Below are positions 1 through 8,576 of a DNA stretch of 64,000 nt, piece after piece; the first letter of the stretch is position 1; the number at the start of each line of letters is the position of its first letter. The translations under genes and the position numbers were made by a program. This DNA comes from Methylomonas rapida (GTDB lineage: Bacteria; Pseudomonadota; Gammaproteobacteria; Methylococcales; Methylomonadaceae): the NCBI RefSeq assembly GCF_024360925.2, contig NZ_CP113517.1:3286001-3350000 (forward strand), written 5' to 3'. Below the pieces are notes generated by a model. That model was not told where the DNA came from. It saw nothing but the letters and a program-made list of their open reading frames with translations, and did not search any database.

Positions 1-312
1 GTCGCCGTTTTCCCAGTCCACGCTGGCAAAGCGTTCGGCTTGCGTACTGTTGCCGGCAAACTGGTTAGACACATCCTGCTGATCGCTCGTGAGTATATTG
101 ACCGCAAAATGCCGGCTCTCCAGCAAGGCGCCGCCCGTATCGGTAATTTTGTTCAGACAGACCAGAATTTGGGGCGGATCGACCGATACACTGGCAAATG
201 AAGTCGCCGTCATACCCTTGAGGCCTTGTTTTTCGGACTGCGTGGTAACCACGGTCACGCCGCTGGCCCACAATTTCAGGGCATTTTTAAACTGACTTGC
301 ATCGACACTCAT
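1..312 (-). CDS. Flavin-reductase-domain protein (partial, 3' end off window)
   Basis: An open frame of 104 codons runs from an ATG at 312 to the window edge with no stop. The start is preceded by a purine-rich AAGAG site. The translation begins MSVDASQFKNALKLWASGV and continues with GMTATSFASVSVDPPQI, the N-terminal pattern of the FMN-binding flavin reductase-like domain (DIM6/NTAB family). Members reduce flavin with NAD(P)H or supply FMNH2 to a partner monooxygenase. The start lies 13 bases after the DUF2818 stop, so it is probably the third gene of a lysS operon. The substrate and partner cannot be told from this fragment. Confidence 0.85.
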   Translation of the reverse strand, partial: MSVDASQFKNALKLWASGVTVVTTQSEKQGLKGMTATSFASVSVDPPQILVCLNKITDTGGALLESRHFAVNILTSDQQDVSNQFAGNSTQAERFASVDWENGD

Positions 313-325
313 AAATTTCTCTTGA

Positions 326-646
326 TTATCCTAAACGCGATGAAGCTTTCAAAAGCTTCTTCAAATCATAATGGTAAATAAAGCCCGGCAGCGCAAATAC
401 CACGAATAGACACAGGGTGGCCACATAAAACTCCCACTGCTGCTCATGTAGCTCGCCGGTCATTTTGTGTTCCAGGGCCAGGGATAATCCCCCCGTCAAG
501 CCATAGCATACCAGCCATTCCAGCCACCGACACCAGGCATTCTTGTTCAACTTGAGCACCAGCAGGAAGCGTTCGCTCAGCCAGGGCAAATTGGCGGCCA
601 CAAAAGCCACCAGCAACAACACCCAGAAAACACTGCTCTGGGTCAT
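326..646 (-). CDS. DUF2818 family small membrane protein
   Basis: This 106-residue protein has about three hydrophobic segments (near residues 5-22, 40-58 and 72-92) and a basic C-terminus, so it is a probable inner-membrane protein. The pattern of ANLPWLSERF near the N-terminus and LPGFIYHYDLKK near the C-terminus matches DUF2818 as I know it, a family of unknown function. Its ATG overlaps the lysS stop by one base (TGATG), which indicates translational coupling. No catalytic motif is visible. Confidence 0.75.
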   Translation of the reverse strand: MTQSSVFWVLLLVAFVAANLPWLSERFLLVLKLNKNAWCRWLEWLVCYGLTGGLSLALEHKMTGELHEQQWEFYVATLCLFVVFALPGFIYHYDLKKLLKASSRLG

Positions 647-2142
647 CAGTTTTTAGGCCGCATATGCGGGAACAGTAACACATCCCGGATGCTCGGCGCG
701 TTGGTAAACAACATCACCAGGCGATCGATACCGATACCTTCGCCCGCTGTCGGCGGCATGCCGTGCTCCAGCGCGGTGATGTAATCGGCGTCGTAATGCA
801 TGGCTTCGTTGTCGCCGGCCTCTTTTTCCTCGACCTGTTTTCTGAAGCGTTCCGCCTGGTCCTCGGCGTCGTTCAACTCGGTAAAGCCGTTGGCGATTTC
901 GCGGCCGCCGACGAAGAATTCGAAACGGTCGGTGACGTGCGGATCGTTATCATTGCGGCGCGCCAGCGGCGACACTTCCACCGGATAAGCGGTAATGAAG
1001 GTCGGATTCATCAAGCGGTGCTCGACGGTTTTCTCGAAAATCTCGATCTGCACCTTACCCAGGCCGTAACTGTCCTTGACCGGGATTTTCAGATTTTCGG
1101 CGACTTTGACTGCCGCTTCGCGTGTAGTCAAATCAGCTACCGTCAAATCGGGATTGAAGTGCAAAATCGATTCCAGCACCGTCATTCGGGCGAACGGTTT
1201 GCCGAAATCGTAGCTTTCGCCCTGATATTCGATGGTAGTGTTGCCGACGATATCCTCGGCGATGCCGCGCAACATGGCTTCGGTCAGATCCATCAAGTCG
1301 CCATACTCGGCATAGGCCTGATAGAACTCCAGCATCGTGAATTCAGGGTTATGCCGAGTCGACAAACCTTCGTTACGGAAGTTGCGATTGATTTCAAACA
1401 CGCGCTCGAAACCACCGACCACCAAGCGTTTCAAATACAGTTCCGGCGCGATGCGCAGATACAGCTCCATATCCAGCGCGTTGTGATAAGTCGTAAATGG
1501 CCGCGCAGTGGCGCCACCGGGGATGACTTGCATCATCGGCGTTTCCACTTCCAGGAAATCGCGTTGCACCAAAAACTCGCGAATATAATTGACGATTTTC
1601 GAGCGCATCACAAAAGTTTTGCGCGCGTCGCTGCTCATGATCAAATCCAGATAACGCTGGCGGTATTTGATCTCCTGATCGGCGATGCCGTGGAACTTCT
1701 CCGGCAATGGTCGCAAGGCCTTGGTCAGCAAACGAATGTCGTCGACCTTGACGCTGAGCTCGCCCACCTTGGTTTTGAACAACACGCCTTCCGCGCCGAT
1801 GATGTCGCCGATGTCCCACTTCTTGAACTGGTCGTTGTAAACGCCTTCCGGCAAATTGTCGCGGGCGACATAAACCTGAATTTGCCCGGACATATCCTGC
1901 AAATGGCAAAAACTGGCCTTGCCCATGATACGGCGGGTCATCATCCGGCCGGCGATCTTGACCCGTATCGGATCGGCCAGCAGTTCCTCTTCCGTTTTTT
2001 CACCGTACTCGGCCAACAATTGGCCGGCTACCACGTTGCGGCGAAAGTCGGTCGGAAAGGCGATACCTTCCTCGCGCAAACCGTTGAGTTTTTCGCGGCG
2101 TTGTTTGATCTGTTCTTGTTCGTCGTGTTCGAGTTCTGACAT
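646..2142 (-). CDS. lysS: Lysyl-tRNA synthetase, class II
   Basis: This 498-residue protein is full length for LysS. It charges tRNA-Lys with lysine using ATP in the cytoplasm. The N-terminal OB-fold anticodon-binding domain is at about residues 60-170 ([19 protein letters not shown]). The class II core follows, with motif 2 around [19 protein letters not shown] and motif 3 near the C-terminus ([20 protein letters not shown]). It is followed by the DUF2818 gene with a one-base overlap. A long open frame on the opposite strand of the gene is a shadow of its codon use. Confidence 0.98.
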   Translation of the reverse strand: MSELEHDEQEQIKQRREKLNGLREEGIAFPTDFRRNVVAGQLLAEYGEKTEEELLADPIRVKIAGRMMTRRIMGKASFCHLQDMSGQIQVYVARDNLPEGVYNDQFKKWDIGDIIGAEGVLFKTKVGELSVKVDDIRLLTKALRPLPEKFHGIADQEIKYRQRYLDLIMSSDARKTFVMRSKIVNYIREFLVQRDFLEVETPMMQVIPGGATARPFTTYHNALDMELYLRIAPELYLKRLVVGGFERVFEINRNFRNEGLSTRHNPEFTMLEFYQAYAEYGDLMDLTEAMLRGIAEDIVGNTTIEYQGESYDFGKPFARMTVLESILHFNPDLTVADLTTREAAVKVAENLKIPVKDSYGLGKVQIEIFEKTVEHRLMNPTFITAYPVEVSPLARRNDNDPHVTDRFEFFVGGREIANGFTELNDAEDQAERFRKQVEEKEAGDNEAMHYDADYITALEHGMPPTAGEGIGIDRLVMLFTNAPSIRDVLLFPHMRPKN

Positions 2143-2191
2143 GTTTATGGCAAATTTAAAGGATTTCTATAGGTTGAAGCACTCGCAAGAG

Positions 2192-2602
2192 CTACTTCAG
2201 AAAGGGATTAACGATAGTCAAACGACCTTCAATCACTTGTTCGTGCTGCATGTCTTCACTATAAAGCAAGGAACAACCTGCCGACAAAGCCGCAGCAAGA
2301 ATTAAACTGTCGTAATAAGAAAACCGATAGCGTTCCAGCAACTTCCAGGCTAAACGGACTGTAGCAATATCACTGTATTCCACGGTGACAAATCGCAAGA
2401 TTTTATCCAGGGCTTGAGCAACATCCTGCACATGCCATTGCCGTTTTCGATTTAGGACATTGCTGCACTCGTTGAGAACTTGCAACGAGATACACGGCCT
2501 TGTGAACAATAAGTTCCAGGCAACATCCCTTTTCTGCTGATCAGCATCCAGAGCATAAAGCACAATGTTACTATCGATAAAAGCGCGTTCAGCGGCGGGC
2601 AT
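2192..2602 (-). CDS. PIN-domain toxin (VapC-like ribonuclease)
   Basis: This is a 136-residue PIN-domain protein with the expected acidic residues: Asp in AFIDSNIVLYAL, Glu in LNECSNVL, Asp in YYDSLILAAAL and Asp in YSEDMQ. PIN toxins of this kind are Mg-dependent endoribonucleases that cleave tRNA or mRNA. I chose the ATG at 2602 (MPAAERAF), which overlaps the upstream antitoxin frame by 14 bases; an ATG at 2623 is also open but gives an unlikely N-terminal extension. The pair lies between lysS and the NYN-domain gene. Confidence 0.85.
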   Translation of the reverse strand: MPAAERAFIDSNIVLYALDADQQKRDVAWNLLFTRPCISLQVLNECSNVLNRKRQWHVQDVAQALDKILRFVTVEYSDIATVRLAWKLLERYRFSYYDSLILAAALSAGCSLLYSEDMQHEQVIEGRLTIVNPFLK

Positions 2603-2831
2603 TCGCTTCCTCGCGATCCGCAATCGGCTTACCGTTCCAGTCGATGCGAATCTTGTCTAAATATTCATAGGCTTCGCGCTGTTCGGGCGTTAACGCCTGC
2701 AAGCGCTCATCAACCGGACTTTCAGCCCGCTGAGTTTTTTTCATTATAAAATCAATGAAATCAATAACCTCCCTAGCCTTATCGTCGGGCAAATGCAGGG
2801 ACTTTTCATAAATCATTTCAGATAATGTCAC
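2589..2831 (-). CDS. DUF2281-type antitoxin
   Basis: This 80-residue protein has the N-terminal pattern LSEMIYEKSLHLPDDKAREV followed by IDFIDFIM, typical of DUF2281, the short antitoxin partner of PIN toxins. A GGAGG site lies five bases before a GTG at 2831, which favours that start over the GTG at 2843. The C-terminal part is charged and probably wraps the toxin. It is upstream of and overlapping with the PIN gene, the usual antitoxin-first order, which allows translational coupling and probably operon autoregulation. Confidence 0.8.
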   Translation of the reverse strand: MTLSEMIYEKSLHLPDDKAREVIDFIDFIMKKTQRAESPVDERLQALTPEQREAYEYLDKIRIDWNGKPIADREEANARR

Positions 2832-2866
2832 GAAAACCTCCACTATAAAAAGCCCATGCTGGACGT

Positions 2867-3700
2867 CTATCGTCGCTTAGCTTGAGGCTCTTGAAATTGA
2901 ACGTATATGTTTTGATGACCGTTTTCCATCATTCTTGATTCGGACTTTACATAATCAAGCGACATAATTAGTTTGCCTAGTTTACTAAATCCATAATTTC
3001 TCGAATCAAATGAACTATCTACCCGAGGAATGTAAGAACCTACACCACCCAGGTTTGCCCATCCATCTTCCTCTGAAGCCGATTCAATGGCATCTTTTAT
3101 TAGTTTTTTAAGGCTCTCATCGCTAGTTGGAGCTTCCTTTTTAACTGCTTGTTCTTTTTTACTATCCTTAGTTATTTCGACGATATTGGTATTAGCAGCC
3201 AAAGATGATTTTGAATCACTACTTACCAAATCCAACTCTTCCGCTACAGAAATTTCATCTTCCATAATGGTTTCAGTAAAAATAAATTTGTTACAGGCCG
3301 CACGAAAAGCTTCGGGTGTATTTCTTCGCCCTATTCCAATAACTTCAAGTCCAGCTTCTCTAATGCGAGTTGCCAACTTGGTAAAATCGCTATCGCTTGA
3401 AACCAGAAAAAAACCATTAAACTTGCCCGTATACAGCAAATCCATTGCATCGATTATCAATGCAGAATCTGTGGCATTTTTGCCGGTGGTATAGCTAAAT
3501 TGCTGGATAGGCTGAATGGCATGCCTGTTTAAAACCGTTTTCCATGGCGCAAGTTGTTGACTAGTCCAATCTCCGTAACAACGTCTTGACGTCGTATCCC
3601 CGTATCGCGCAGCCTCCGTTAAAACTGCATCTATCGCTTTAGCTTGCGCATTATCAGCATCAATTAACAAGGCAAAACGTTTGGTTTCAGAGGGATACAT
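2867..3700 (-). CDS. NYN (PIN-like nuclease) plus OST-HTH/LOTUS domain protein
   Basis: This is a 277-residue protein. The first 150 residues form an NYN domain, a PIN-like RNase fold, with acidic motifs LLIDADNAQ, ATDSALIIDAMDLLYTG and FFLVSSDSDFTKLATRI. A low-complexity linker leads to a C-terminal OST-HTH/LOTUS-like module (about 195-265, GGVGSYIPRVDSSFDSRNYG). The arrangement suggests an RNA-targeting nuclease, with the LOTUS part as RNA- or protein-binding module. The ATG at 3700 has an AAGGA site seven bases upstream. It sits next to the toxin-antitoxin pair but has its own spacing of 35 bases, so a shared operon is uncertain. The target is unknown. Confidence 0.85.
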   Translation of the reverse strand: MYPSETKRFALLIDADNAQAKAIDAVLTEAARYGDTTSRRCYGDWTSQQLAPWKTVLNRHAIQPIQQFSYTTGKNATDSALIIDAMDLLYTGKFNGFFLVSSDSDFTKLATRIREAGLEVIGIGRRNTPEAFRAACNKFIFTETIMEDEISVAEELDLVSSDSKSSLAANTNIVEITKDSKKEQAVKKEAPTSDESLKKLIKDAIESASEEDGWANLGGVGSYIPRVDSSFDSRNYGFSKLGKLIMSLDYVKSESRMMENGHQNIYVQFQEPQAKRR

Positions 3701-3731
3701 ATATTTTCCTTAATTTTAAATCAGCAAAAGC

Positions 3732-4829
3732 TTACAACCCACTCTTCAAACTCGCCTCGATAAACTGATCCAGCGCCCCGTCCAGCACCGCCTGGGTATT
3801 GCCGGTTTCGACGTTAGTACGCAAATCCTTGATGCGCGACTGATCCAATACATAGGAACGAATCTGGCTGCCCCAGCCGATGTCCGATTTGGAGTCTTCC
3901 AAGGCCTGCTGGGTTTCGCTGCGTTTCAGCATTTCCATTTCATAAAGCTTGGCCTTGAGCTGCTTCATCGCCGTGTCTTTATTTTTGTGCTGCGAACGGT
4001 CGCTTTGGCATTGCGTGACGATGCCGCTGGGAGCATGGGTAATGCGCACCGCCGATTCGGTTCTATTGACGTGCTGACCACCGGCGCCGCTGGCGCGATA
4101 AACGTCGATCCGCAAATCGGCCGGATTGATGTCGATTTCGATATCGTCGTCGATCTCCGGCGAAACGAAGACCGAGGCAAACGAGGTGTGGCGACGGTTG
4201 CCGGAATCGAACGGCGATTTTCTGACCAAGCGATGCACGCCGGTTTCGGTGCGCAGCCAGCCGAAGGCGTATGGCCCTTCGAATTTGATGGTCGCGCTCT
4301 TGATGCCGGCCACGTCGCCGGGCGATTCCTCGATCAATTCGGTCTTGAAGCCTTTGGCCTCGCCCCAGCGCAAATACATACGCTCTATCATCGAAGCCCA
4401 ATCCTGCGCTTCGGTGCCACCGGAACCGGCCTGAATATCCAAAAAGGCATTGTTGGCATCCATTTCGCCGGAAAACATGCGCTGAAACTCCAGAGTGGCC
4501 ACTTGTTTTTCGTAACCTTCCAGATCGGCGGCCACGGTATCGACGGTTTCCTCGTCGTTTTCCTCGACCGCCATCAGCAACAATTCCTCGGCGTCGTTGA
4601 GGCCTTGTTCGAGTTCGTTGATCGTCAAGACGATGCCTTCCAGCATCGCCCGTTCCTTACCCATGGCTTGCGCCTGTTCCGGCTTGTTCCAGATGGCAGG
4701 ATCTTCCAGTTCGCGCAGCACTTCGACCAAACGCTCGCTCTTGGCCGCGAAATCCAGATAGGTTTTCAGACTGGCGCTACGCTCGCGCAAATCGGCTATT
4801 TTGTATTTAATCGGATTGATTTCTTGCAT
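3732..4829 (-). CDS. prfB: Peptide chain release factor 2
   Basis: RF2 recognises UGA and UAA stop codons and triggers peptidyl-tRNA hydrolysis. The 365-residue product is full length and carries the codon-recognition motif SPF (VRKSPFDSG) and the catalytic GGQ loop ([12 protein letters not shown]). The region that in most bacteria holds the programmed +1 frameshift (CTT TGA) is read here as one uninterrupted frame, [15 protein letters not shown], with no in-frame UGA. So this prfB seems to lack frameshift autoregulation. lgt lies upstream and is separated by a terminator-like hairpin. Confidence 0.98.
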   Translation of the reverse strand: MQEINPIKYKIADLRERSASLKTYLDFAAKSERLVEVLRELEDPAIWNKPEQAQAMGKERAMLEGIVLTINELEQGLNDAEELLLMAVEENDEETVDTVAADLEGYEKQVATLEFQRMFSGEMDANNAFLDIQAGSGGTEAQDWASMIERMYLRWGEAKGFKTELIEESPGDVAGIKSATIKFEGPYAFGWLRTETGVHRLVRKSPFDSGNRRHTSFASVFVSPEIDDDIEIDINPADLRIDVYRASGAGGQHVNRTESAVRITHAPSGIVTQCQSDRSQHKNKDTAMKQLKAKLYEMEMLKRSETQQALEDSKSDIGWGSQIRSYVLDQSRIKDLRTNVETGNTQAVLDGALDQFIEASLKSGL

Positions 4830-4853
4830 GAACCCTCAAAACTCAAGCAAAAA

Positions 4854-4873
4854 CGCCGGCCTTAGCACCGGCG
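4854..4873 (-). terminator. Rho-independent terminator after lgt
   Basis: A GC-rich hairpin with arms CGCCGG and CCGGCG and an 8-base loop is followed, when read on the minus strand, by TTTTTG. It lies between the lgt stop (4903) and the prfB start (4829), so it probably ends lgt transcription. Confidence 0.65.
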
Positions 4874-4902
4874 ACTTGAAAAAAACTTGCAATTATAAAC
4901 GA

Positions 4903-5691
4903 TTAAGCCGCCGACTTGCTCGAGCGGTTTTTCAAAGACCAAGCGATGCAGCCCATGCCTGCCAATACAAACGGAATGCTCAGCAATTGCCCCGTAGTCA
5001 ACGCGACGCCGGTATCGTACATCGCCTGCTCGGTTTTGAAATATTCCAGAAAAAAACGCACACTAAACAACATGCTGATGAAACAACCAAAGGCGAAACC
5101 GGGTTTATCGCCGTGTTTCTTGTAGATCAGGAGCGAAATGCCATAAATCAGCAAATAGCAAAAGGCCTCGTATAGTTGTACCGGATGACGGGGCAAGGCG
5201 TCGATGCGGGCAAAAACGACGCCCCAAGGCTTTTCGGTCGGCAACCCGAGAATCTCGGAATTGAAAAAATTACCGATGCGTATCAAGGCGCCCGCCAAGG
5301 CTGTGGGAATGCTCACGCGATCCAACAACCAGAAATAACCGTCGCCAAATTTTCGACTGTACAAAAACAGCGCCAGTATGATGCCCAAAGTGGCGCCGTG
5401 ACTGGCCAAGCCGCCTTCCCAGATCGCCAGGATTTTAGCCGGATGCGACAGGTAATAAGCCGGATCGTACAGCAAGGTATGCCCCAGCCGAGCACCAACT
5501 ATGGTGGCAATCACCATGTACCAGAGCAAGGTATCGAGTTCCTCGACATTTTTGCCCTCGCGTTGATACATCCACTGCAGGGTCAAAAAACTGCCAACAA
5601 AACCCAACGCGAACATCAAGCCGTACCAACGGATTTTCACAAAGCCAAAGTCGAACAGGATAGGGTCGATATTCCAGATGAAATGTTCCAT
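4903..5691 (-). CDS. lgt: Prolipoprotein diacylglyceryl transferase
   Basis: Lgt moves diacylglycerol from phosphatidylglycerol to the lipobox cysteine of prolipoproteins in the inner membrane, the first step of lipoprotein maturation. The 262-residue protein has about seven hydrophobic segments and the Lgt signature region (LIRIGNFFNSEILGLPTEKP) with the conserved Arg and Asn, plus HPVQLYEAF and a YFKTEQ motif. I start at the ATG at 5691 (MEHFIWNIDPILF), where family similarity begins, rather than the extended frame from 5727. The TPR lipoprotein at 53.7-56.1 kb is a likely client. Confidence 0.95.
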   Translation of the reverse strand: MEHFIWNIDPILFDFGFVKIRWYGLMFALGFVGSFLTLQWMYQREGKNVEELDTLLWYMVIATIVGARLGHTLLYDPAYYLSHPAKILAIWEGGLASHGATLGIILALFLYSRKFGDGYFWLLDRVSIPTALAGALIRIGNFFNSEILGLPTEKPWGVVFARIDALPRHPVQLYEAFCYLLIYGISLLIYKKHGDKPGFAFGCFISMLFSVRFFLEYFKTEQAMYDTGVALTTGQLLSIPFVLAGMGCIAWSLKNRSSKSAA

Positions 5692-5787
5692 GATTTTCAG
5701 GATTACTTGAGAGAGTAGCCAAGCCAAGGCCCGACATTGTAACCTTCGCCCGGATTTTTAGCTTCTATCTTAGATTTTTCAGCGCTT

Positions 5788-6102
5788 TCAGGCTTTCTCC
5801 GACACCTGAATCCTGCCATCCACCACCCGCACCGGAAACGTGGCCACATCCTCATAGGCCGGGGCGCATTTGACTTCGCCGGTTTTTACGCAAAATCGAG
5901 CGCCATGGCGCGGACAAACGATTTCGTCACCCTCCAACTCGCCGCTGGCAATCTCGGCGCCGTCATGCGTGCAGACATCTTCAATGGCATAAAGCTGACC
6001 CTCCAGCTTGAAAATGGCCACGTCATATCCCTCGACATCAACCACCACATGCTCACCGTCCGCCAAGGCGGATTCAGGCATTACATCTATCCAATCGCTC
6101 AT
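5788..6102 (-). CDS. Rieske [2Fe-2S] ferredoxin-like protein
   Basis: This is a 104-residue single-domain Rieske protein. The cluster ligands are clear: CTHDGAEI (Cys-x-His) and CPRHGARF (Cys-x-x-His), spaced as in the soluble ferredoxin components of ring-hydroxylating dioxygenases and in NirD-like proteins. It probably carries electrons in the cytoplasm. There is no dioxygenase or reductase gene beside it; it lies 96 bases upstream of lgt. The partner is therefore unknown. Confidence 0.9.
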   Translation of the reverse strand: MSDWIDVMPESALADGEHVVVDVEGYDVAIFKLEGQLYAIEDVCTHDGAEIASGELEGDEIVCPRHGARFCVKTGEVKCAPAYEDVATFPVRVVDGRIQVSEKA

Positions 6103-6278
6103 GCTTACCTCATCGTTGCAAAAACCAGAATCTTTCGTCTTTGACGCCCAAACATGACCCGCGTCAAAAAATTGTCTTTTGTTTCTTATAAATCAATAAA
6201 TTATGCATCATTTGCAGTGTTGCCTATCGCAGCAAACCAACCTATAGTCCAAATTCGTTTAACCACCGGACCATCATC

Positions 6279-6434
6279 ATGAGAAGCTTACCCAAAGACA
6301 TCGTGACAGGACTGGCGTTTATAGCCGGTGTAATCGGTTTTATCAACGGTGAATTCATCATTTCATCGGCGCTCTTCGCCGTCACGACCTATACCAGCAA
6401 CATTCACATCAACCGAAAAAAACATCAGCATTGA
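6279..6434 (+). CDS. Small membrane protein, 51 residues (hypothetical)
   Basis: A 51-codon frame begins at the ATG at 6279 (MRSLPKDIVTGLAFIAGVIG) and has one or two hydrophobic stretches (about residues 8-22 and 26-36) and a basic His/Lys-rich tail (RKKHQH). A transmembrane or amphipathic segment next to a basic tail suggests a small inner-membrane protein. There is no strong Shine-Dalgarno site and I know no family, so it is a candidate only. Confidence 0.4.
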   Translation: MRSLPKDIVTGLAFIAGVIGFINGEFIISSALFAVTTYTSNIHINRKKHQH

Positions 6435-6606
6435 ATACCATGGGGCTGGGAATCGCTAGCTTTACCCGCCCCGTTCGCAAAGCCAATTTCGACAGCGCCG
6501 GTATGTTTGGCGGAAGGCTCACCGCATAGGATGCTGTCACGGAATTCATACAGCCGTATTGAGGGAATCCGCTGACCGACATACCGGCGCCCAATTTGGA
6601 TCAGGG

Positions 6607-6627
6607 GACTGTATATTCCATACAGTC
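6607..6627. promoter_or_regulatory. Inverted repeat upstream of the DUF5710 gene (possible operator)
   Basis: GACTGTAT and ATACAGTC form perfect 8-base arms around a 5-base centre (ATTCC), about 70 bases before the ATG at 6699. The arms resemble a LexA box (CTG...CAG), but the centre is one base too long (CTG-N11-CAG rather than N10), so LexA binding is not established. It could be the operator of another dimeric regulator. Confidence 0.4.
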
Positions 6628-6698
6628 TCGATTGGGTCAGCCCCTTGCATCGCAATGCATTAGAATGGTGCCTTGCAATCATCACTTTAATCAATCCG

Positions 6699-6998
6699 AT
6701 GGCCGACTCGAAAACCTATCTCAACGTTCCTTATGCGCAGAAAGACGCGGCAAAAGCCCTGGGCGCGCGCTGGGATGCCGCCGCCAAAAAATGGTACGTG
6801 CCGGCCGGCAAGGACATCGCGCCTTTTGCGCAATGGCAGATGGACACTATGGCCTTGGCTGAAATATCCGCCGCCGCAAATCCAGGTCAAGCTTCACCCT
6901 CCAGGCACTCGATAGTCACCAATGGGAGTGGCGTATTTACCTACCCCGGTATCGCCAACTTTACCGCCTACACGGGCAATGAAGCGCCCTGGGATTAA
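6699..6998 (+). CDS. DUF5710-domain protein
   Basis: This is a 99-residue protein. Its N-terminal 45 residues contain YLNVPYAQKDAAKALGARWD followed by KKWYVPAG, the DUF5710 pattern found alone or in plasmid primase- and helicase-type proteins and thought to act as a small nucleic-acid- or protein-binding module. The rest (45-99) is low-complexity. The start is the ATG at 6699, where the domain begins. A palindromic site lies about 70 bases upstream. The function is not known. Confidence 0.7.
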   Translation: MADSKTYLNVPYAQKDAAKALGARWDAAAKKWYVPAGKDIAPFAQWQMDTMALAEISAAANPGQASPSRHSIVTNGSGVFTYPGIANFTAYTGNEAPWD

Positions 6999-7049
6999 AT
7001 CCCTGGTTTATACCAGCATCTTAACCATTGCCAGCTTCCCCTCGATTAC

Positions 7050-7598
7050 ATGACTTTGGAAGGCCTTTACAGCCTGATCGATCTGTCAGACTCCCGCACG
7101 CTGGCTTATATAATCGGCAGCATTGGCATTTCACTGGAATGGCGCGCCTATTACCTATCCTCAGGAAGGGCTTTCCGTCGTTGGTCGGCGGCCGGTGCCG
7201 TGCTATGGGGCTTGCAATACCTGTTTCTGGATGCCTGGACGGCAGGCTTGAGCATGGGCTTTACCGCCTTGCGCACCTTGCTGTCGGGGCGCTTGACCAC
7301 GGGCTTGCCCAAACACCTGGCGGCGGCAGGCTTTGTACTGCTGTTTGCAGGCTTGACCCTTGTTTCCTGGCAAGGAAACATTTCTTTGCTGCCCGCCTTT
7401 GCGGTGATCAACACTACCTTGGCGTTGTTTTATCTGAACAACCGTAACATGCGCATCGCGATGCTGGCATCCAGTATCTCCTGGATTATCAACGATTGTT
7501 ACTGGCAAGCCTGGCCGGCCCTGCTGGCGGAAACCGTTGCCATGGGCATCAACCTGAAAACGATACATTCATTCTTTGTCACGAAAACCGGCGATTGA
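7050..7598 (+). CDS. YgjV-family inner-membrane protein
   Basis: This 182-residue protein has about six predicted membrane segments. The pattern of short helices, with WRAYYLSSGRAFRRWSAAGA early and SWIINDCYWQAWPALLAETV late, is that of the YgjV (Imp-YgjV) family of uncharacterised inner-membrane proteins. The start is the ATG at 7050; an overlapping frame from 7028 has no such pattern. No substrate or role is known. Confidence 0.7.
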   Translation: MTLEGLYSLIDLSDSRTLAYIIGSIGISLEWRAYYLSSGRAFRRWSAAGAVLWGLQYLFLDAWTAGLSMGFTALRTLLSGRLTTGLPKHLAAAGFVLLFAGLTLVSWQGNISLLPAFAVINTTLALFYLNNRNMRIAMLASSISWIINDCYWQAWPALLAETVAMGINLKTIHSFFVTKTGD

Positions 7599-7607
7599 AG
7601 CAATCGG

Positions 7608-8570
7608 TCAATCCGGCTGCAACAGGATTTTTCTGACGCCACGACGCGATGCCTGCTCGAATGCCAACAAGCCATCCTGTAGCGCATGACATCCATCTAT
7701 CAGCTCTTCGACAGCCACGGTTTTTTGCCGCAAAACGGCCAGGGCATCCGCAAAAGAACCGCAGCGCGAGCCCAGTACATGGATTTCCGCCACCACTATT
7801 TTGCTTAAATCGATGGTCTCTTGGGCGGAAAATGTGCTCTTCAAGATCAAGGTTCCCAGCGGCCGCAGAATGCGGAGCGCTTGCGCAAAACCCGACGGCG
7901 TACCGGTCGCATCCACCACGCAGTCATGCCCGTTATCCGGAACCTCAGCCACCAAGGCTGTGGCGAGTTGCCATTGCCGCGGTAAAACCAAAGCAGCCTC
8001 GGAGCGTCCCAACACCGTGACCTGGTATCCGGCCAGCGACAAGACTTTGGCAATCAACAAGCCAAGCCGTCCGGGGCCCAGCACCGCCACGGCCCCGAAC
8101 GGCCGGGATCGCAGTTGTTCGACCACTCGCAGCGCGGCGGCCAAGGGCTCGGTAAATACGGCCTCCCGATCCGAGACATCGTCTGGAATGACATGGAGAT
8201 TATCGACCGGCAAGGAAAAATAGTCGGCAAACACACCGTTTTTACCCCGAATTCCCAGCACCGTTCGTCGCAAGCAATGTTCCGGCCCCTGATTCATGCA
8301 CGTCTCGCAGTGATTGCAACCGATGTTGATGCTACCCACCACGCGCCGTCCCAGCCAATGCCGATGCTTGTCTTCGTTTACCGCCGCAACCACGCCGACA
8401 AACTCATGCCCCGGCACGCCGCTGAAACCCACATAGCCGTTAAGCAGCTGCAGATCGGTCGCGCAAATTCCGGCCAAATTCAGCCGAATCAAGGCTTCGC
8501 CCGCACCCAATAACGGTTCGGGGACATCTGTCCGATAAGTCAACCCTCCTTCCAACAGCAAAGCTCTCAT
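7608..8570 (-). CDS. Zinc-dependent medium-chain dehydrogenase (MDR/ADH-like)
   Basis: This 320-residue protein resembles threonine dehydrogenase/sorbitol dehydrogenase-type MDR enzymes. A catalytic zinc site is suggested by GICATDLQL and GVPGHEFVGVV (Cys and Glu/His ligands). A four-Cys structural zinc lobe follows (CNHCETCMNQGPEHC). The NAD(P)-binding Rossmann motif is AVLGPGRLGLLIAK. It would oxidise an alcohol or polyol with NAD(P)+ in the cytoplasm; the substrate cannot be read from the sequence. It is slightly shorter than typical (about 340-350). It converges with the YgjV gene, with nine bases between their stops. Confidence 0.85.
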   Translation of the reverse strand: MRALLLEGGLTYRTDVPEPLLGAGEALIRLNLAGICATDLQLLNGYVGFSGVPGHEFVGVVAAVNEDKHRHWLGRRVVGSINIGCNHCETCMNQGPEHCLRRTVLGIRGKNGVFADYFSLPVDNLHVIPDDVSDREAVFTEPLAAALRVVEQLRSRPFGAVAVLGPGRLGLLIAKVLSLAGYQVTVLGRSEAALVLPRQWQLATALVAEVPDNGHDCVVDATGTPSGFAQALRILRPLGTLILKSTFSAQETIDLSKIVVAEIHVLGSRCGSFADALAVLRQKTVAVEELIDGCHALQDGLLAFEQASRRGVRKILLQPD

Positions 8571-8576
8571 AACCCT

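Noticed and set aside
763..2139. 458-codon plus-strand frame over lysS
   Set aside because: It is antisense to the complete lysS gene, has no family pattern or ribosome site, and arises from codon bias.
3987..4865. 292-codon plus-strand frame over prfB
   Set aside because: Antisense shadow of prfB; the opposite strand has all RF2 motifs.
6607..6627. LexA box before the DUF5710 gene
   Set aside because: The centre is one base too long (CTG-N11-CAG), so it does not fit the LexA consensus; kept only as an unassigned palindrome.
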